From Certhia americana (taxonomy: Eukaryota; Chordata; Aves; Passeriformes; Certhiidae): 64,000 nt of DNA. Numbering within the stretch: position 1 is the stretch's first letter; each line of letters begins with the position of its first letter. Positions 47,095-59,700 of this stretch are shown piece after piece. Where the stretch lies: the NCBI GenBank assembly GCA_018697195.1, contig CM031878.1, positions 65,607,145 to 65,671,144 of the forward strand. Direction: 5' to 3'. Made by a program: the position numbers and the translations under genes. The notes under the pieces are model-generated. The model saw only the letters and a list, made by a program, of their open reading frames with translations. It was not told the DNA's origin and ran no database searches.

Positions 47095-47890
47095 TACATC
47101 TTCAGGAGTTCACCCAGCACACCAGATCCAGAGCCCTCTTAAACACCTCAGGGGATGGCAAGTCAACCACCTCCCTGGGCAACTTGGTCCAGTGTCTGAC
47201 CATGAAACAGGGAAAGATTCTTTTCTGATATCTAATCTGAATCTCCCTTGTTTAGTTTAAGGCCATTTCTATTTATCCTCTCACTGCAGGCACTGTACAA
47301 GGGACTGATCCCCACCTCACCACAACCTGCTTACAGGAGGCACAGCAGGTCACTTACTGTCTCCTCCCACATTGTGCAAGATTCAGGGAGATGGGTATCT
47401 TGAGGACAACTGGTTTTGATATTAAAGATATTAAAGACTGAGGCAAAGGAGGCATTAAGCACTTTTGCCTTTTCCTCATCCCCTGTCACTACAATACATT
47501 CTGCTATCAACGGATGATGGAGGCTCTCCTTGCACCTCCTTTTTCTGCTAATGTATTTACATTTTTTTTGTTGTCTCTAACTGTAGCTGCCAAATCAAAT
47601 TCTAGTTGAGTTTTGGCCCTTCTAATGTTCTTATAGGACCTCAGGATGTCCTTATAGTTCTCCCAAGCTACCCGACCCCCTAACAGACATGGTAGATTCT
47701 CTTTTTCCCTTAAGCACTAGCCTAAATTCTTTGTTTAACCAGGCTGGTCTTTTCCCCCCCAACAACTTTCTACACAGTCTGCTCCTTAGTATTTAACAGT
47801 TCCGTTTGAAAGTACACATGGCCTTCCTGGATGCCTTTGTCCTTCAGGACTGATTTTTGCAACTCTCCTTATAGCTCTAGGGCCACATGT
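47095..47890 (-). mobile_element. CR1 LINE, internally deleted
   Basis: Two CR1 parts in the same (minus) orientation. 47095-47400 is the 3' part (antisense blocks GGGCAACTTGGTCCAGTGTC and CTCCCTTGTTTAGTTTAAGG). 47405-47890 is from much further 5': on the minus strand it encodes a remnant KAKVLNASFASV, like the segment just before the reverse transcriptase of CR1 ORF2. The polymerase core between them is missing. It is an old, dead copy. Confidence 0.75.
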
Positions 47891-49639
47891 GTGTGTAAGA
47901 CCAACTAATTTGATTTTTCAAACAGTAACACGAAATTAATATTCAGAAAGAGATTTTCAACATATTTTTAAAACATATTTTTAACAGAATTTTGTACTCT
48001 AAGCTCATTTCTAAGTGTTATGATTTATTTAGCTAAGATCAGGAATCTCATTAGAGATTGAAAAGTGCAAATACTTTTCTGTTAAAAAGTGGTTTAAAAG
48101 TATTTAAGAAACCTTAAATGCATAGCAATTTTAAACAGAGAGATGAAAATTAGCTAAGACAATACAAGAGAATAGTTGAGAAGCAATATCTTAAGTGTGG
48201 TCCAGGAGAAGGCAGACAATATATGGTCAGCTCTGTCCAACTCCATGGAAGATACTGCTGTAAAGTACTGCACTATGTGGTGGTAACAGCCCAGTGGGTG
48301 ACAGCCTTCTTTTGAGTCCCTGCTAAACTCACCCTCGTCCAGCACAAAGGTAGGAAATGCTGTGTTGTTCAAGGTACAGCATGTTACGTGAGCAGATGGG
48401 AAAAGTAGGGTTTAAATAACTCACAACCATTATATGTCAAGAAGTGTTCAAGAAAGAAAGGATGTTAGCCTTGGCATAAAAGCCAAGTGATAATGTGAGT
48501 GAGTAACTACACCCACCTAAATTCCCCTTTATACTTGTATCATGCTCATTGATGCAAAAAACTATTTATAACTTGTTTTCCCATCAAAATAACAAGTATA
48601 AATTACTTATAATGTATAAGCAGAAACAGAATTTTGAAAGGCTGATGTGATGGTAGTATTTATATTTCACTTAGTCTTTGCCTAAATCATTCAAATCAAG
48701 TTAATAAGTTAGCAGAATAGTGTAATTAACTCTCAACTGCATCTTGAAATGCCCTCAGTCCAAATTAAATTCAAGAATTTTTATATAGTTGAAACCAGAA
48801 AAAACTCTATATAAAGCTTTAATTATACTTGTAAATGCCATTAAGATTTTTCTGGAGCTGCAGTCAATCTGATGGTCTGTGATTTCTCACCAAGATGATT
48901 CTATGCTCCTGGCTCAAAATACAAATTTGATCTGAACTGGTCATCTTTTTGGGGACACAGTGTATTGCATATTTTATGTTTTTCCATCACTTCTTTTTCC
49001 TGTGGCTACTCTTTGCCATAACTCACTCCAAGTCTGCCTCTCTGTTCAGCTTCTACAGCCTCTATCAACTCCATCCCAGCTAAATGGACATGATTATTCC
49101 ATTTTTTGTACTACTGTGCTTCCCACAATTTGACAATGAAGGGTGCCACAGCTGGTGGCTCTACCACTCCTGACTTTTAGTCAATATGAACCACTTCCAA
49201 AATACAACAAAAATAGTGTTTACTTTAGTTGACTGCCTAATTTAACAGAAAGAGAACATTATTCCCAAATATCATTACAATTTATAGTCAAAAGCAAAAC
49301 ACAGTTTTTTTCAGGTAGATGTAAGGATGAGTCACTAGATCTACAAGGATGAGATGGGGAAACTCTCCAGCAAACAATATGAAGCAAGAAATGCTGAAGC
49401 ACAGCCTGGCACATAGCTGTCATTCTTAACCTCATTTGAGGACAGGGCAGGATGCTGTATGTGTATGGCTAAGTTTCATTTATTTCCCTGCATAAGGGAA
49501 AAAACGGATAAACCAGACAAAAACAGGAAAACCAGAAAACATGAAATGCTTAGTTTTTATTAAAATAGTTGTCACTTTATATCTAAAGAAAGTGACTAAA
49601 TCATAGAGTTTCCCCAACCTACTTCTAGAACTGGTAGGT
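47891..49639. other. No gene seen
   Basis: AT-rich intergenic DNA, no recognised feature. Confidence 0.4.
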
Positions 49640-51166
49640 CATGGCCTAGACAAAATGTGGTGGGTGAGGGACTGCCTGAATGCACCAAGAGGGTGGTGGC
49701 AAATAGTTCCTTTTTGGAACTGGAAAACCAGTTGCGTGGCACAGTTGGGGTCCCCCAAGGATCAGTGCTGGGCCCAATGCTCTGTTTAATAGCTTTTTAA
49801 GTCACTGAGAAAATGGCACCAGGTGTAACCTGAAAAAGTTTGCTGATGATTCTAAACTGCATGGGAATGTGGACACTTTGGAAGAGCTTCCCTTTAGGAA
49901 CCATAGAATCATAGAACCTGCTGAGTTGGAAGAGACCCATTAGGATCATTGAACTCTAATTCCTGGGCCTGCATAGGACACCCCAAGAGTCAGACCAAGA
50001 ATTAGGCATGCACACATGTTCCTGAGAGCATTGCCCACATGCTTCTTGATCTCTGTCAGGCTGGTGCTGTGAACTTGTTCCAGTAATCAGCCACCCTTTG
50101 GGTGAAGAATCTAAACCTCTCCTGACACAGCTTCAGGCCATTCCCTCAGGTCTGTCACTGCCAGCACAGAGAAGAGATCAGTGCCTGTCCCTGCTCTTCC
50201 CCTCATGAGGAAGGTGTAACTGCAGTGAGCTCTCCCCTCAGTCTCCTCTTCTCCAGGCTGCACAGACCAAGTGACCTCAGCCACTCCTCACACGGCTTCC
50301 CCTCAAGGCCCTTCACCATCCTCGTGCCCTCCTTTGGACACTCTCTGACAGCTCAATGACTTTTTTGTGCTGTGTCACCCAGACCTGCCCCAGCACTCCA
50401 GATCTGTACAGACTGGAAGAATGGGGTAACAAGAGTCTTATGGAGTTCAACAGAGACAAGTGTAAGGTTTGGCACCTGGAAAAACATAATCCATGAGAGC
50501 AGCAGAGGCTGGGATATCTCTGGCTAAGGAGGTGCTCTGTGAAAAGGGACCTTGATGTCTTTGGACAACAAGCTCAGTGAGCAGTCCTGCTATGGCAGAG
50601 GAAGGCAGTGGGGTGCCAGGCTGCATCAACAAGAACACCACCAGCAGAGACAGAGGAGTCATTGTCTCACTCTACTCAGCACTTGTCAGGCTACACCTGG
50701 AACACTGTACTCAGTTTTGGTCCCTGCCACACAAAACAAAATACATGGATTGGCTGGAGAGAGTCCAGAGAAGGGACACAAAGAACCAGGAAGCCTGCCA
50801 GATGGGAAAAGACATAGGGAAGACCTAATCAGTGTGTTTCAGTTTTTAAAGATTATTAACATTAATATTTCAGACTACAAAGAAAATTGAGACTCCCTTT
50901 CCATAAGCAGTCACATGGAAAAGGTGAGGGGCAGTCTGTACATGTTGTTCCTGGGGATATTCTGTTCAGACTGTAGAGGACAGTTTTTCACAATGAGAAC
51001 AATAAGCCATTGGCTTAATTTCTCCAGGAAAGTCATGAATTCCCCAGCATGATGGGGGAATTTGGCTGAACATGGTGCTGGGTCATCTTGTCTACATTGT
51101 GCTTTTGCCAGGAAAGTTGGGCCAGATGATCCTTGAGCTCCCCTTCCAATCTTATATGATCATTCT
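49640..51166 (+). mobile_element. CR1 LINE interrupted by a nested CR1
   Basis: Plus-strand CR1. 49640-49900 is the late reverse-transcriptase region (GAGGGTGGTGGCAAATAGTT, GGGGTCCCCCAAGGATCAGT, AAGTTTGCTGATGATTCTAA). It resumes at 50401 (GATCTGTACAGACTGGAAGA) and runs to the 3' end near 51166 (CCAGATGATCCTTGAGCTCC). Frameshifts and stops show it is dead. A second CR1 occupies 49901-50400. Confidence 0.88.
49901..50400 (-). mobile_element. Nested CR1 LINE, 500 bp, opposite orientation
   Basis: Begins CCATAGAATCATAGAACCTG (the CR1 3' terminal repeat, antisense) and ends CCCCAGCACTCCA. The host CR1 reads across the insertion without obvious gain or loss, fitting CR1's habit of inserting with little or no target duplication. 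It is nearly identical to 41184-41690 over its 5' half. Confidence 0.92.
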
Positions 51167-53074
51167 TTACAACAGGCAGTAATTCAGTTGCTAAGTAAAA
51201 CTATCACTTAGCAATTTAATTATTTATATGTATATTATTTCTATGTTGTTCAGCAAGAGTTAAAGGCACAAAAGACGTGACTTAAGGAATTATCACTGTA
51301 TTTTAATAAAGGAATTATTTTGATTGTAAACATGCTGGGAAAACAGACAAATAGCAACTCTACTGCTATGAAATTTAAAAGATTGACAGCCATCTAAAGT
51401 CTTGTCCTACTCCAGATGAATTCACAGCATCCTCTCAAGGCTTAGTCAATCTGTCCCTATCCTGACCTGCAGGTGCTCAATAAAACTGAATAAAAATAGT
51501 TTGCACTTGATCCATTGCATCTCTCCTTGTGTGCCAATAAGTACTAAGGATGGGAGAGGCTTTATTTTACATAAATGTTGAGTGACCCCATCCAAATCAT
51601 GGGTCAGAAGGAAACTGTCAGACAAGTTTCTTTACTGACACCGCCATTCTTGAAACATATTTGCTACATATATCCTTTTTCTCTTTCAAAAATATTTTTT
51701 TCTCATTTTGTTCTGTCGGTATTTTTTGCTTTTCCCCTGTTTTAAGAAATACTGAGTTCTGAAAAGGCAGGAAAAAAGGAGACTAAGAAAAATAAATACC
51801 TCCTAGAATCAAATACATGAGAACTGGAAACCTCTTCCTCTGAAAATACTGAAGTGCTTCAAAAAGGCAATTAAATGTGAAAGCATTTCCTTGTTTACTT
51901 CATCATACTTCAGGATCTAGGGCAGCCTCAATGTGTTCACATTGAATATGCAATTTTTAACTTTCAGAAGTTTCCCAGTTGCAGATTTTTCTGTTTTCTT
52001 ACCCATATGGTACACTGCATTTTACTGCTCATAATTTGTGTAAAGATCAGGCTGTTTAGTATTACAGGGCTGATACAGGAAGGATTACTGACACGAAGAG
52101 TTCAGAACTTGTTTTAAAAGCAGTGGTCTCTGTAGTTGCCTTTGGAATTCCTTTCTTTAAAGTATTTGTTATAGGTGTAATATTAAACAGATGCTGATTT
52201 TTCTATAATATGTTGTAGCAGCTTGGATCAAATATACTTTAACCACCACTGTCCTAAACAGATTGCTTTTTTCAGCCAAGATCTGACACCACAAATCACT
52301 TTTTATGCCTAAAATTCTGGAATTATTCCAATAGTCCTTTTTCTTTTAACTCTTTGTTCCTCCCAGCTTTGGTACTCCAGCAGAAAAATGGAGGGATCTC
52401 ACATGATACAGATTTACTGGCTAAGTTACAGGCAGGTGAACGTTCTTTGAGGTTAGTTCAATCTGCATCTACGCATGCAGGGTTTTTTTGCCATAGATGA
52501 CTGCATTTGTGGCTGTTTGAAATGCCTCATAATGTCTGGAGTGTACATATTTTTAAGTTCCCCTTCTGTTGGCATGTCTAAGTTCTTTCTCCTCATTTCC
52601 CTCACTTCCTATTTTTCTTTTGTCATCCCTCTCTTCTTTTACACACATACACATACAGATAACTGGCTGACAAAATTTGTTTAGATGATTAGATTGCTGT
52701 AGGTACAGTATTTCCTTTCTGGTTAATCTTCCACCTGGTTCAACCTATGAGTTTTCATAATGTTTTCTGGAAGCTGAGAGGGGGGGGATAGAGAGAAATG
52801 AAATTTGCTGGGGAAAATAAAAAAAAAAAATAATGTAAAGACTATCTTTGCAAATCTTCAACACTAATGCAACATTCCAGTCAAAATTTTTTTGTCACTT
52901 TGCCTTGCATAATGTCACTGCACAGAGTGATATGACAAAACAAGCATTATGGCAGGCGCTTCTTTGTGCAGCTAAGAAATATAATACTGTGTCCAAGCAA
53001 GGTTTGGGAGCTGTAAGAAGAGATCAGGGGCTGCCCCATGCTGGCCACAGCTGATCAAGCCAGCTCCAATAGAT
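51167..53074. other. No gene seen
   Basis: Intergenic DNA. Contains a G run (52781-52788) and an A run near 52810-52820. Nothing recognisable as coding. Confidence 0.4.
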
Positions 53075-53717
53075 TCACCACAGGACATGGCTGAGCCCTT
53101 CATCCATGCTGCTGGTGTGTCTTTGAACACTTATTATAAAAAGGGCAGAAAAAGCCACAAAACCAGAAGGGGAGAACAGAAAAATTGAGAAGAAGCACAG
53201 GGAAAAACCTAGGTCAGACAAGGAGAAGCAGATCCTCCACAGCAGAGCAGAAATTCCCTGAACACCATGGAAAACCCATGTTGGAAGAGACTTATCTTGA
53301 AGAATTGGAATCCATTGGAGAGTACACCCATAGGAGCATGGGAACAGTGTGAGGATGAAGGAGCAGCTAGGTGGGAGTTTGACTGTTGTGTATTTACTGC
53401 AGCCCTTGCTATGCAACTCAGGGTGGGATAGTGGAGTCAGGAGTGAAGGAGTCAGTGTTGGCCTTGGAATGGAGGGTAGGAGAGTTGTTCCACTGATTGT
53501 CTTTGTATTGCACCACCTGAATCTATTTTAATTGAAAATGAAATAAATCTATCTTCCCCAAGTAATTCCCCATGACAGCAACTGGTAAACAATCTCCTAT
53601 CTTTATCACAACCAATGAATTTTCTCAACCTACTTTTCCTCGCATACTGCTGGAGAGGGATGGTGAGAAGCTTGGTGGGAGCTTGGCTGCTAGCCAGAGC
53701 TAACCAACCACAACACA
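53075..53717 (+). mobile_element. Avian ERV/LTR remnant
   Basis: Contains segments I recognise from a common avian LTR-type repeat: TTATTATAAAAAGGGCAG (TATA-like), GGAAGAGACTTATCTTGAAG, GGGAACAGTGTGAGGATGAA, the AAATAAATCT poly(A)-signal region at 53541, and a 3' end near 53700 (CCAGAGCTAACCAACCACAA). CpG decay and indels are heavy. It differs from the 6.7 and 8.8 kb LTR family. Coding capacity is absent, and boundaries are approximate. Confidence 0.55.
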
Positions 53718-56700
53718 TTACTGTGTTATGGTGGCATGCAGAGGTCACTGTTGTCATTAGACAAGGAATGACCCTTGACTGTAAAAATTATGCAGGAAGA
53801 CCACCCTGGAGCAAGACCCAGAATTCCTGTGCCACAAGCTTGCGTGTCAGCTACACAGTCACCAGTTTCTCTGATGCTCTAAAATATATGTTACTGGGGG
53901 AAAATGAAACCTTGACGTGAAGAAAACACACACACTTAATTGGTACTTCATATAACAAGCAATTACTGATGAACATTAACACTTTCAAAAAAACTGGGCT
54001 TCATGGTCTTTCTGTGGTGAAACACTGTAGTCAGAATAAGTGGCAGCTATGAGAACTGATCAGTTTAAAAATCAGTATGGGAAGAATCCCGTTTCTTAAA
54101 TTTTCTCTAGGCAATAGCAGAACACCCCAAGAAAACTTGACTCCACTGAAATCATGACAATGGAAGTGAAGGCTGGATTTGAAGAATACTTCAGGGTTAT
54201 GTAGTAACTCAAAAGTCCTCTGTAATGTCAACTAATTATCAGCTGTCTTTATGTCCTTAAAAAAAAGAAAATAAAAAAGAACCAGAGATGCTGAATCTTA
54301 TCCATAAACAGTGACATTCTTCCCATGCTCACCCTGCCACTCATCTTGTCCTCAGGAACAGGCTTTCCTTTCCTTAACATCAAATGGAATTCAATGCAGC
54401 TTTAACAGAATCTTCTTAAAGCAGCAAAGAAAGAAGAATGGCTTATACTGGGTTTGTTTCCTTGGATTTAATGTTTTTAATTAAAAGAAAACAAAATGCA
54501 AAAGTGTATGCTTAAAGCTTCATTCTAAGCATATTCAAAGTGCGTGCCCTCAACAGCTGGGGATGAAAACAGTTTTATCTTACGGGGCACTGGGTAGGCG
54601 GCTTGTGTTGCTACTTATTTGGGAATAGTTCTGCACTCAGGAAATCTGTTCATCAACTTTGGTAATGATCTGTATTTAATCTACTGAAAAAGAAAACAAT
54701 CTCAGATATCTTATGCTTCTCATCTTTATGACAGGTGTATCAGCATGAGAAGTTTATTTTCTTTTTTCAGTCAGTATTTTTTTGTTCCAGAGATATCCTT
54801 GCTGCGTACTAATGCCCTATTTTCATGTGAGGTTGCAAGTTCATTACAATGGGATGTTTTTCTTAACTTTCATTGGGACAGTAGAAACACCTACATCTCA
54901 GCTTAAACATGTAAATCATTATTTGTCTGAGTAGTGGAAAGAAGTTATGCTCTAATATTTCACAATAAAAAAGTTTGAAAATGCACAATGAAATATATGT
55001 AAAATCGTTTTGTTTATCCAGCTGGACCAGGCCTCTGTTAGAAATTGTTTGAAGTGGATGGATACTGATGTAATTTTGGAAAATGCATTAAACAGGGAAA
55101 AAATGTTTTTCTTTTATTATAAGTCAATACCAGGAGGAAAGGAAATACAGTAAAATTTGCCGCAAGCAGTCTCTCAGGGGAACAACAAAAATTGACTGCT
55201 TAATGGACATGGCCTTCTAATAAATTCAGACAAGAATTTATTGAATTTTTTAGGGATATGCAGAGGGGTGTTTGTAGACAAAGAAGTCTGATACAGTTTG
55301 GATTTCATGTAGATTTATATGTAATTTTATTAGGGAGAATGTTTAGTCATAAAAGAAGTCGTTCTCTTAATAATCAACAGTTTGATTTAGTAATTTTTCT
55401 GTAACAAAAAAAAATCTTGCATAGAGTAATGTGCTGAAATATGTGGTTTCCCATCAGATTAGTTACTGTTTTCTAAATATGTTTGTTATTGAACTTTCAG
55501 TGCTTTTCTCTTGAGTACTTTTTCACAGTGAGGCTGCTTGAAAGGACTACTAGGGTCTGTGTTTGTACTTTGAATAGACAAATATTTTCCAAAACAGGAA
55601 AATGTTTTGTTAAGCAATGCTGAGGTCAGACATAAAATGACAGTGGCTTCTGACTGACTGGATTTATGTGGTTGAGGAAATCTGGACCCTATTCTTGATG
55701 AGAAGATGAAGTGATAACCTACACAGAACTTTTCCTTGAGGAATATTGCCAGGAACTATCATGCTGCACTCTGTAGGATAAATGACTCAGAGACATGGAG
55801 AATAGTCGCTCTTTTGATCTGTTTATAATGTGGAATATGTTTGTATTGTTGACACTCTCTGTAGTGTCACTGTATATGCCAAGATCCCCTATGATGCCTG
55901 AGAAGATTACACTTCCAAAGGACCTCATCAAAGGGACATCAGATTTCACAGATCTGGTCAGGCAAACAATTGCACAGGAGGTTACTCCTTATTTAATATT
56001 TTACTAACGGCATCATTTCACTATCATCCACAAGTTTCAAGTGAGAAACAGATCCCTGCAGACCCTGGTCACAGCAGAGAGAAGACATGCCCTGTCAAGG
56101 TCACAGTTTGGGTGTGTGATTAAAGACAAAAGGTACAAGTGGAGAACTCTTGTCAGAGAGAGATGCTGTCCTTAAAGCCCCACCTATCTGAGTGTGTGAG
56201 AATCACTGCTTTTACTGTAAAGCTAAATAACTTCTGATTCCAGGACTTTGCTGAATCTAGCCTGTTGGCTTACTGTAGGCCTGCAAAACACTAAAGCAAT
56301 AGGGAGAAAGAAATGTTGTCCTTTGGTCTAATTTATGCCCAGTGTACCTGTGATTACTACTCTTATGCATCCCTTACTGGCCAGCAAGGAGTGCTTGCCC
56401 ACTCAGGTGACAAGTAAGAAGAGCTCAGCACTGACATTGTGCTAGAGTTAAATCCCACAGTTTCAAACTATGGATGGAACTCATCACACTGAGATAACAA
56501 AAATGGCACTATCTACAGCAAGAAGTGATTTTCAAATTCTTGCCTCCAGCAAGGAGTTGCTCTTTTTAAAAGCAATGATGATGGGTTTTGTGCAGCTTAT
56601 TCTATAGGGAGATCATGGGCTCAATATTTATAAAATGTGATGCTTAATTGTGAGGCTTAGACAGCTGCTTTTTATCAGAGGGTACATGAAAGGAGGAAAA

Positions 56701-59700
56701 AGGCAGACATTTAACAAGACCTGATTGGGAATGGGGGAGGTAGGAGATAGCAAGTGGCAGGTAATTATGGTCCAATGTTGCTTTAGACACTAATGCAGCA
56801 TGTTTGTTTCACTGTTTTTGATTTCAAGCAAGTTTTCATTCCACTATTCTGTTTACGACTGCACTGCTATAGGATTACATACAGGGAAGCCAGACTGTGA
56901 AAAGTCAGAAATCAACTGTGAAAAGACTATGAAAACTGAACGTAATACAAAACTGAAATAACACGAGAAAGGAACTCCTCAGAAACAGCATGAAACCCAT
57001 AGTGCCATTCATTAAGTGCCTCCAGTGGAGTGCAACAGTCTGCATTATAGAGGATATAGCCCATGACTTTTAACTTGGTAATTTCCCTTTAAGGATCAGA
57101 TAAACAAAAATGTCAATGACCTTGGCAACATGACCTGAGTGTCTTAGTTTCACTAGGATGAACTGTTCTTGGAAAAAATTCTCCCCTGTCTGAGTCACAA
57201 TCAGGTTTTTCCTTCTGGAGTAGGAATGTGTGCTGTTCTTCCCCCTGCTCCCTTCCCAACTAGCAGTGCAGGCAAATTCCAGCTCACTAGTCTGGCATTT
57301 CAATTTCTGTAGGGTCTTCTCATGTTATGCCAGTGTAGAAGCTTTCACATTTTTTGTAGCATTCTTTCTAAACAGAACGCCTCCAAAGCACCTTGCTAGA
57401 GTCCAGTGACTGAACTTTAAAAAGAATGGGGCTTTGTCTTTGTTCACAAAATGTGCTAAAATAAATTTTATTCTCTGTGGCATTTAGAGAAGCCTGTGAG
57501 CAGTGATAGCAACAGTTATTACATTTAGGCTTTAGAATACAGTGACAAGGATATTCAAGTGAGAAACAAGATGATGGACACAAAGCAAATTAAACATTAT
57601 TATATTGTGTAAAAGAGGTATTTTTACCTTCTGTTGAACAGAAAAGGCAAAAATGTATACATTCTTCAGACCAACTGCATTTAGTAATTTTTTAATTTCT
57701 TTTTGTCACTCTTTCCACAGGCATATAGACTGCCCATCTAGAAAAGTAATCGCACAAGTAGTTCCCATGGTTTTGAGACAGTGAATGCCAATGGCAGTGC
57801 TTTCAGTCATTATTGAAGCGTCCAGAGCACTCAGTGACATGCAGGATGCAGACCTGATACCTCCCTTGGGTCATGGGAGTTTGGTTTGTACATTCTGAAG
57901 GGAAGAAGAGCTACCTGCTCAGCAAGCCAGGAAATATTGGGATGATGCTGAGATAGCTGGGCTCTCAAACCCCCTGGCCTGACACTGTCTTGCCACAGAA
58001 ACTCGTCATGTTTACCTCCAGGCTGCAGAGTCCTTCTCTCCCAGTAGCTGTCAATGTATTTTGAGAACAGCAGGTTAAGTCCTTGTGCTAGGACACTGAT
58101 GTGACAAATAGGTTCACTCCTTTTCCTGCATCACCCAATTTTTACTGGGGTTTCTGGCCTCAGTCTGACCTTCAGTAACACCATTTTCCCTAAAACAAAG
58201 AAACCATTCTCTGGCATGAGCCCATTTTGCATTACACCACTTTGAAATAGTTTTTAATGGCAGTACTCCAGCCAAAAATAATTATGGTGAATTCTCCATT
58301 ATCAGATGAAAAGAAACAAACATAGCAGAAAAACATGGATGGTGCAAGTACCAGGAGCAGTCATGGAACCAGTTCTCACAAGAACAGCCACACCTAGGAA
58401 TATCCCTTCAGTGCATCCCCCCATCACTCCAAATTGGAGGAGGAGTGCACTCATTCATGCACAGCACCCGACCTTAACTGATCTCTAAGTGCACCACATT
58501 TCAACAGAGCTAACAAGCTTTCTAGGAATACAGAGTGCTCTGCAGCACAGTAGGAGCCAGATGATGCCTGATATGGCATAACAAACACAAGTGCATAAAA
58601 TCTGCTGGCGTGCTGCTGGCGAAGAAGAGCCCATTGGATGCAGTTTCAGAGTATGCGTTTGGTGTGTGCTGCACAGGGACAACAAATCTGTCTCTCTAGT
58701 GAGATAAACCCTGGCCAAGCCTACACTACACTCTGCATATACTGCATTTTGCCCAAATAACCCAAGGAGACTGGATAGGTTCCTGCAGAGCCAGCACTGT
58801 CTTTCCTTCTGTGACACAATTATTCAGCGGTACACATCCATTACTTACAAACAGTCAAGTGGGAAATATATGGAGGAATATGTTGTGCTTGTGACACTTG
58901 ATTTCTTGGTGTTTGCTGTCTTGTGAACATTTTTGTTCTTTGTAACATAGGCAAACTCGAGAAGGCCCTCAGTGAGGTCTGAGCTACACTTCAAGTTCCT
59001 TCTGTAACACAGTTTAAAAAAAATGTAAATTCAGCATTTGCCATTAAGAAAAGAAATGTAAAACAGCTACGCAGACAGGATTTGCAAAATTTTCAGCTGT
59101 ATTTCCAACCATTGCAGAGTGAACTTTTTAAAATTATTTGACCATGCAATGTTCATTAAAAATAGCCTCATATGCCATCTTTAATCTGTATTGAGAGCAT
59201 TCAAATCATAGAGCACAGTGAAATTAAAGGGAAATGGCTGAGTAAACAACTCATATTCTCAGTTTTCAGAAAACAAAAGGATTGAGAATAATCTTGGATA
59301 TTTTCCTAATTATTTCCTTTAAAAATTGGTTTCATGTATATAAAATATCTACCTTTTATTTTCTGAATCAGGCAACAAAAATTTCACTCATTTAAAGGCT
59401 TCTGAATACTCCTGCTAATTCTGGTAACACCAAAAAGTCCTGTTCATGTACAGGCAGAAGCAGAGCATGGAAGTCTGCTGTAGAACTGAGGATGAGAAGA
59501 ATTACAAGAAATGTGCTGTCCATACAGCTTGTGAAGAATTCAATAAAAGGCAACTATAAATTCCTGTCTGGTGTTTCTAGATAATACCACAGGTACCCTC
59601 TGCCAAGTACAGAAAAAAAGCAGAGCTAACAAACAAAATACACAAACCACCTACAAAATTAAGTGAAATACTGCTCTAAATCCTTTATTTTCTTCTTATT

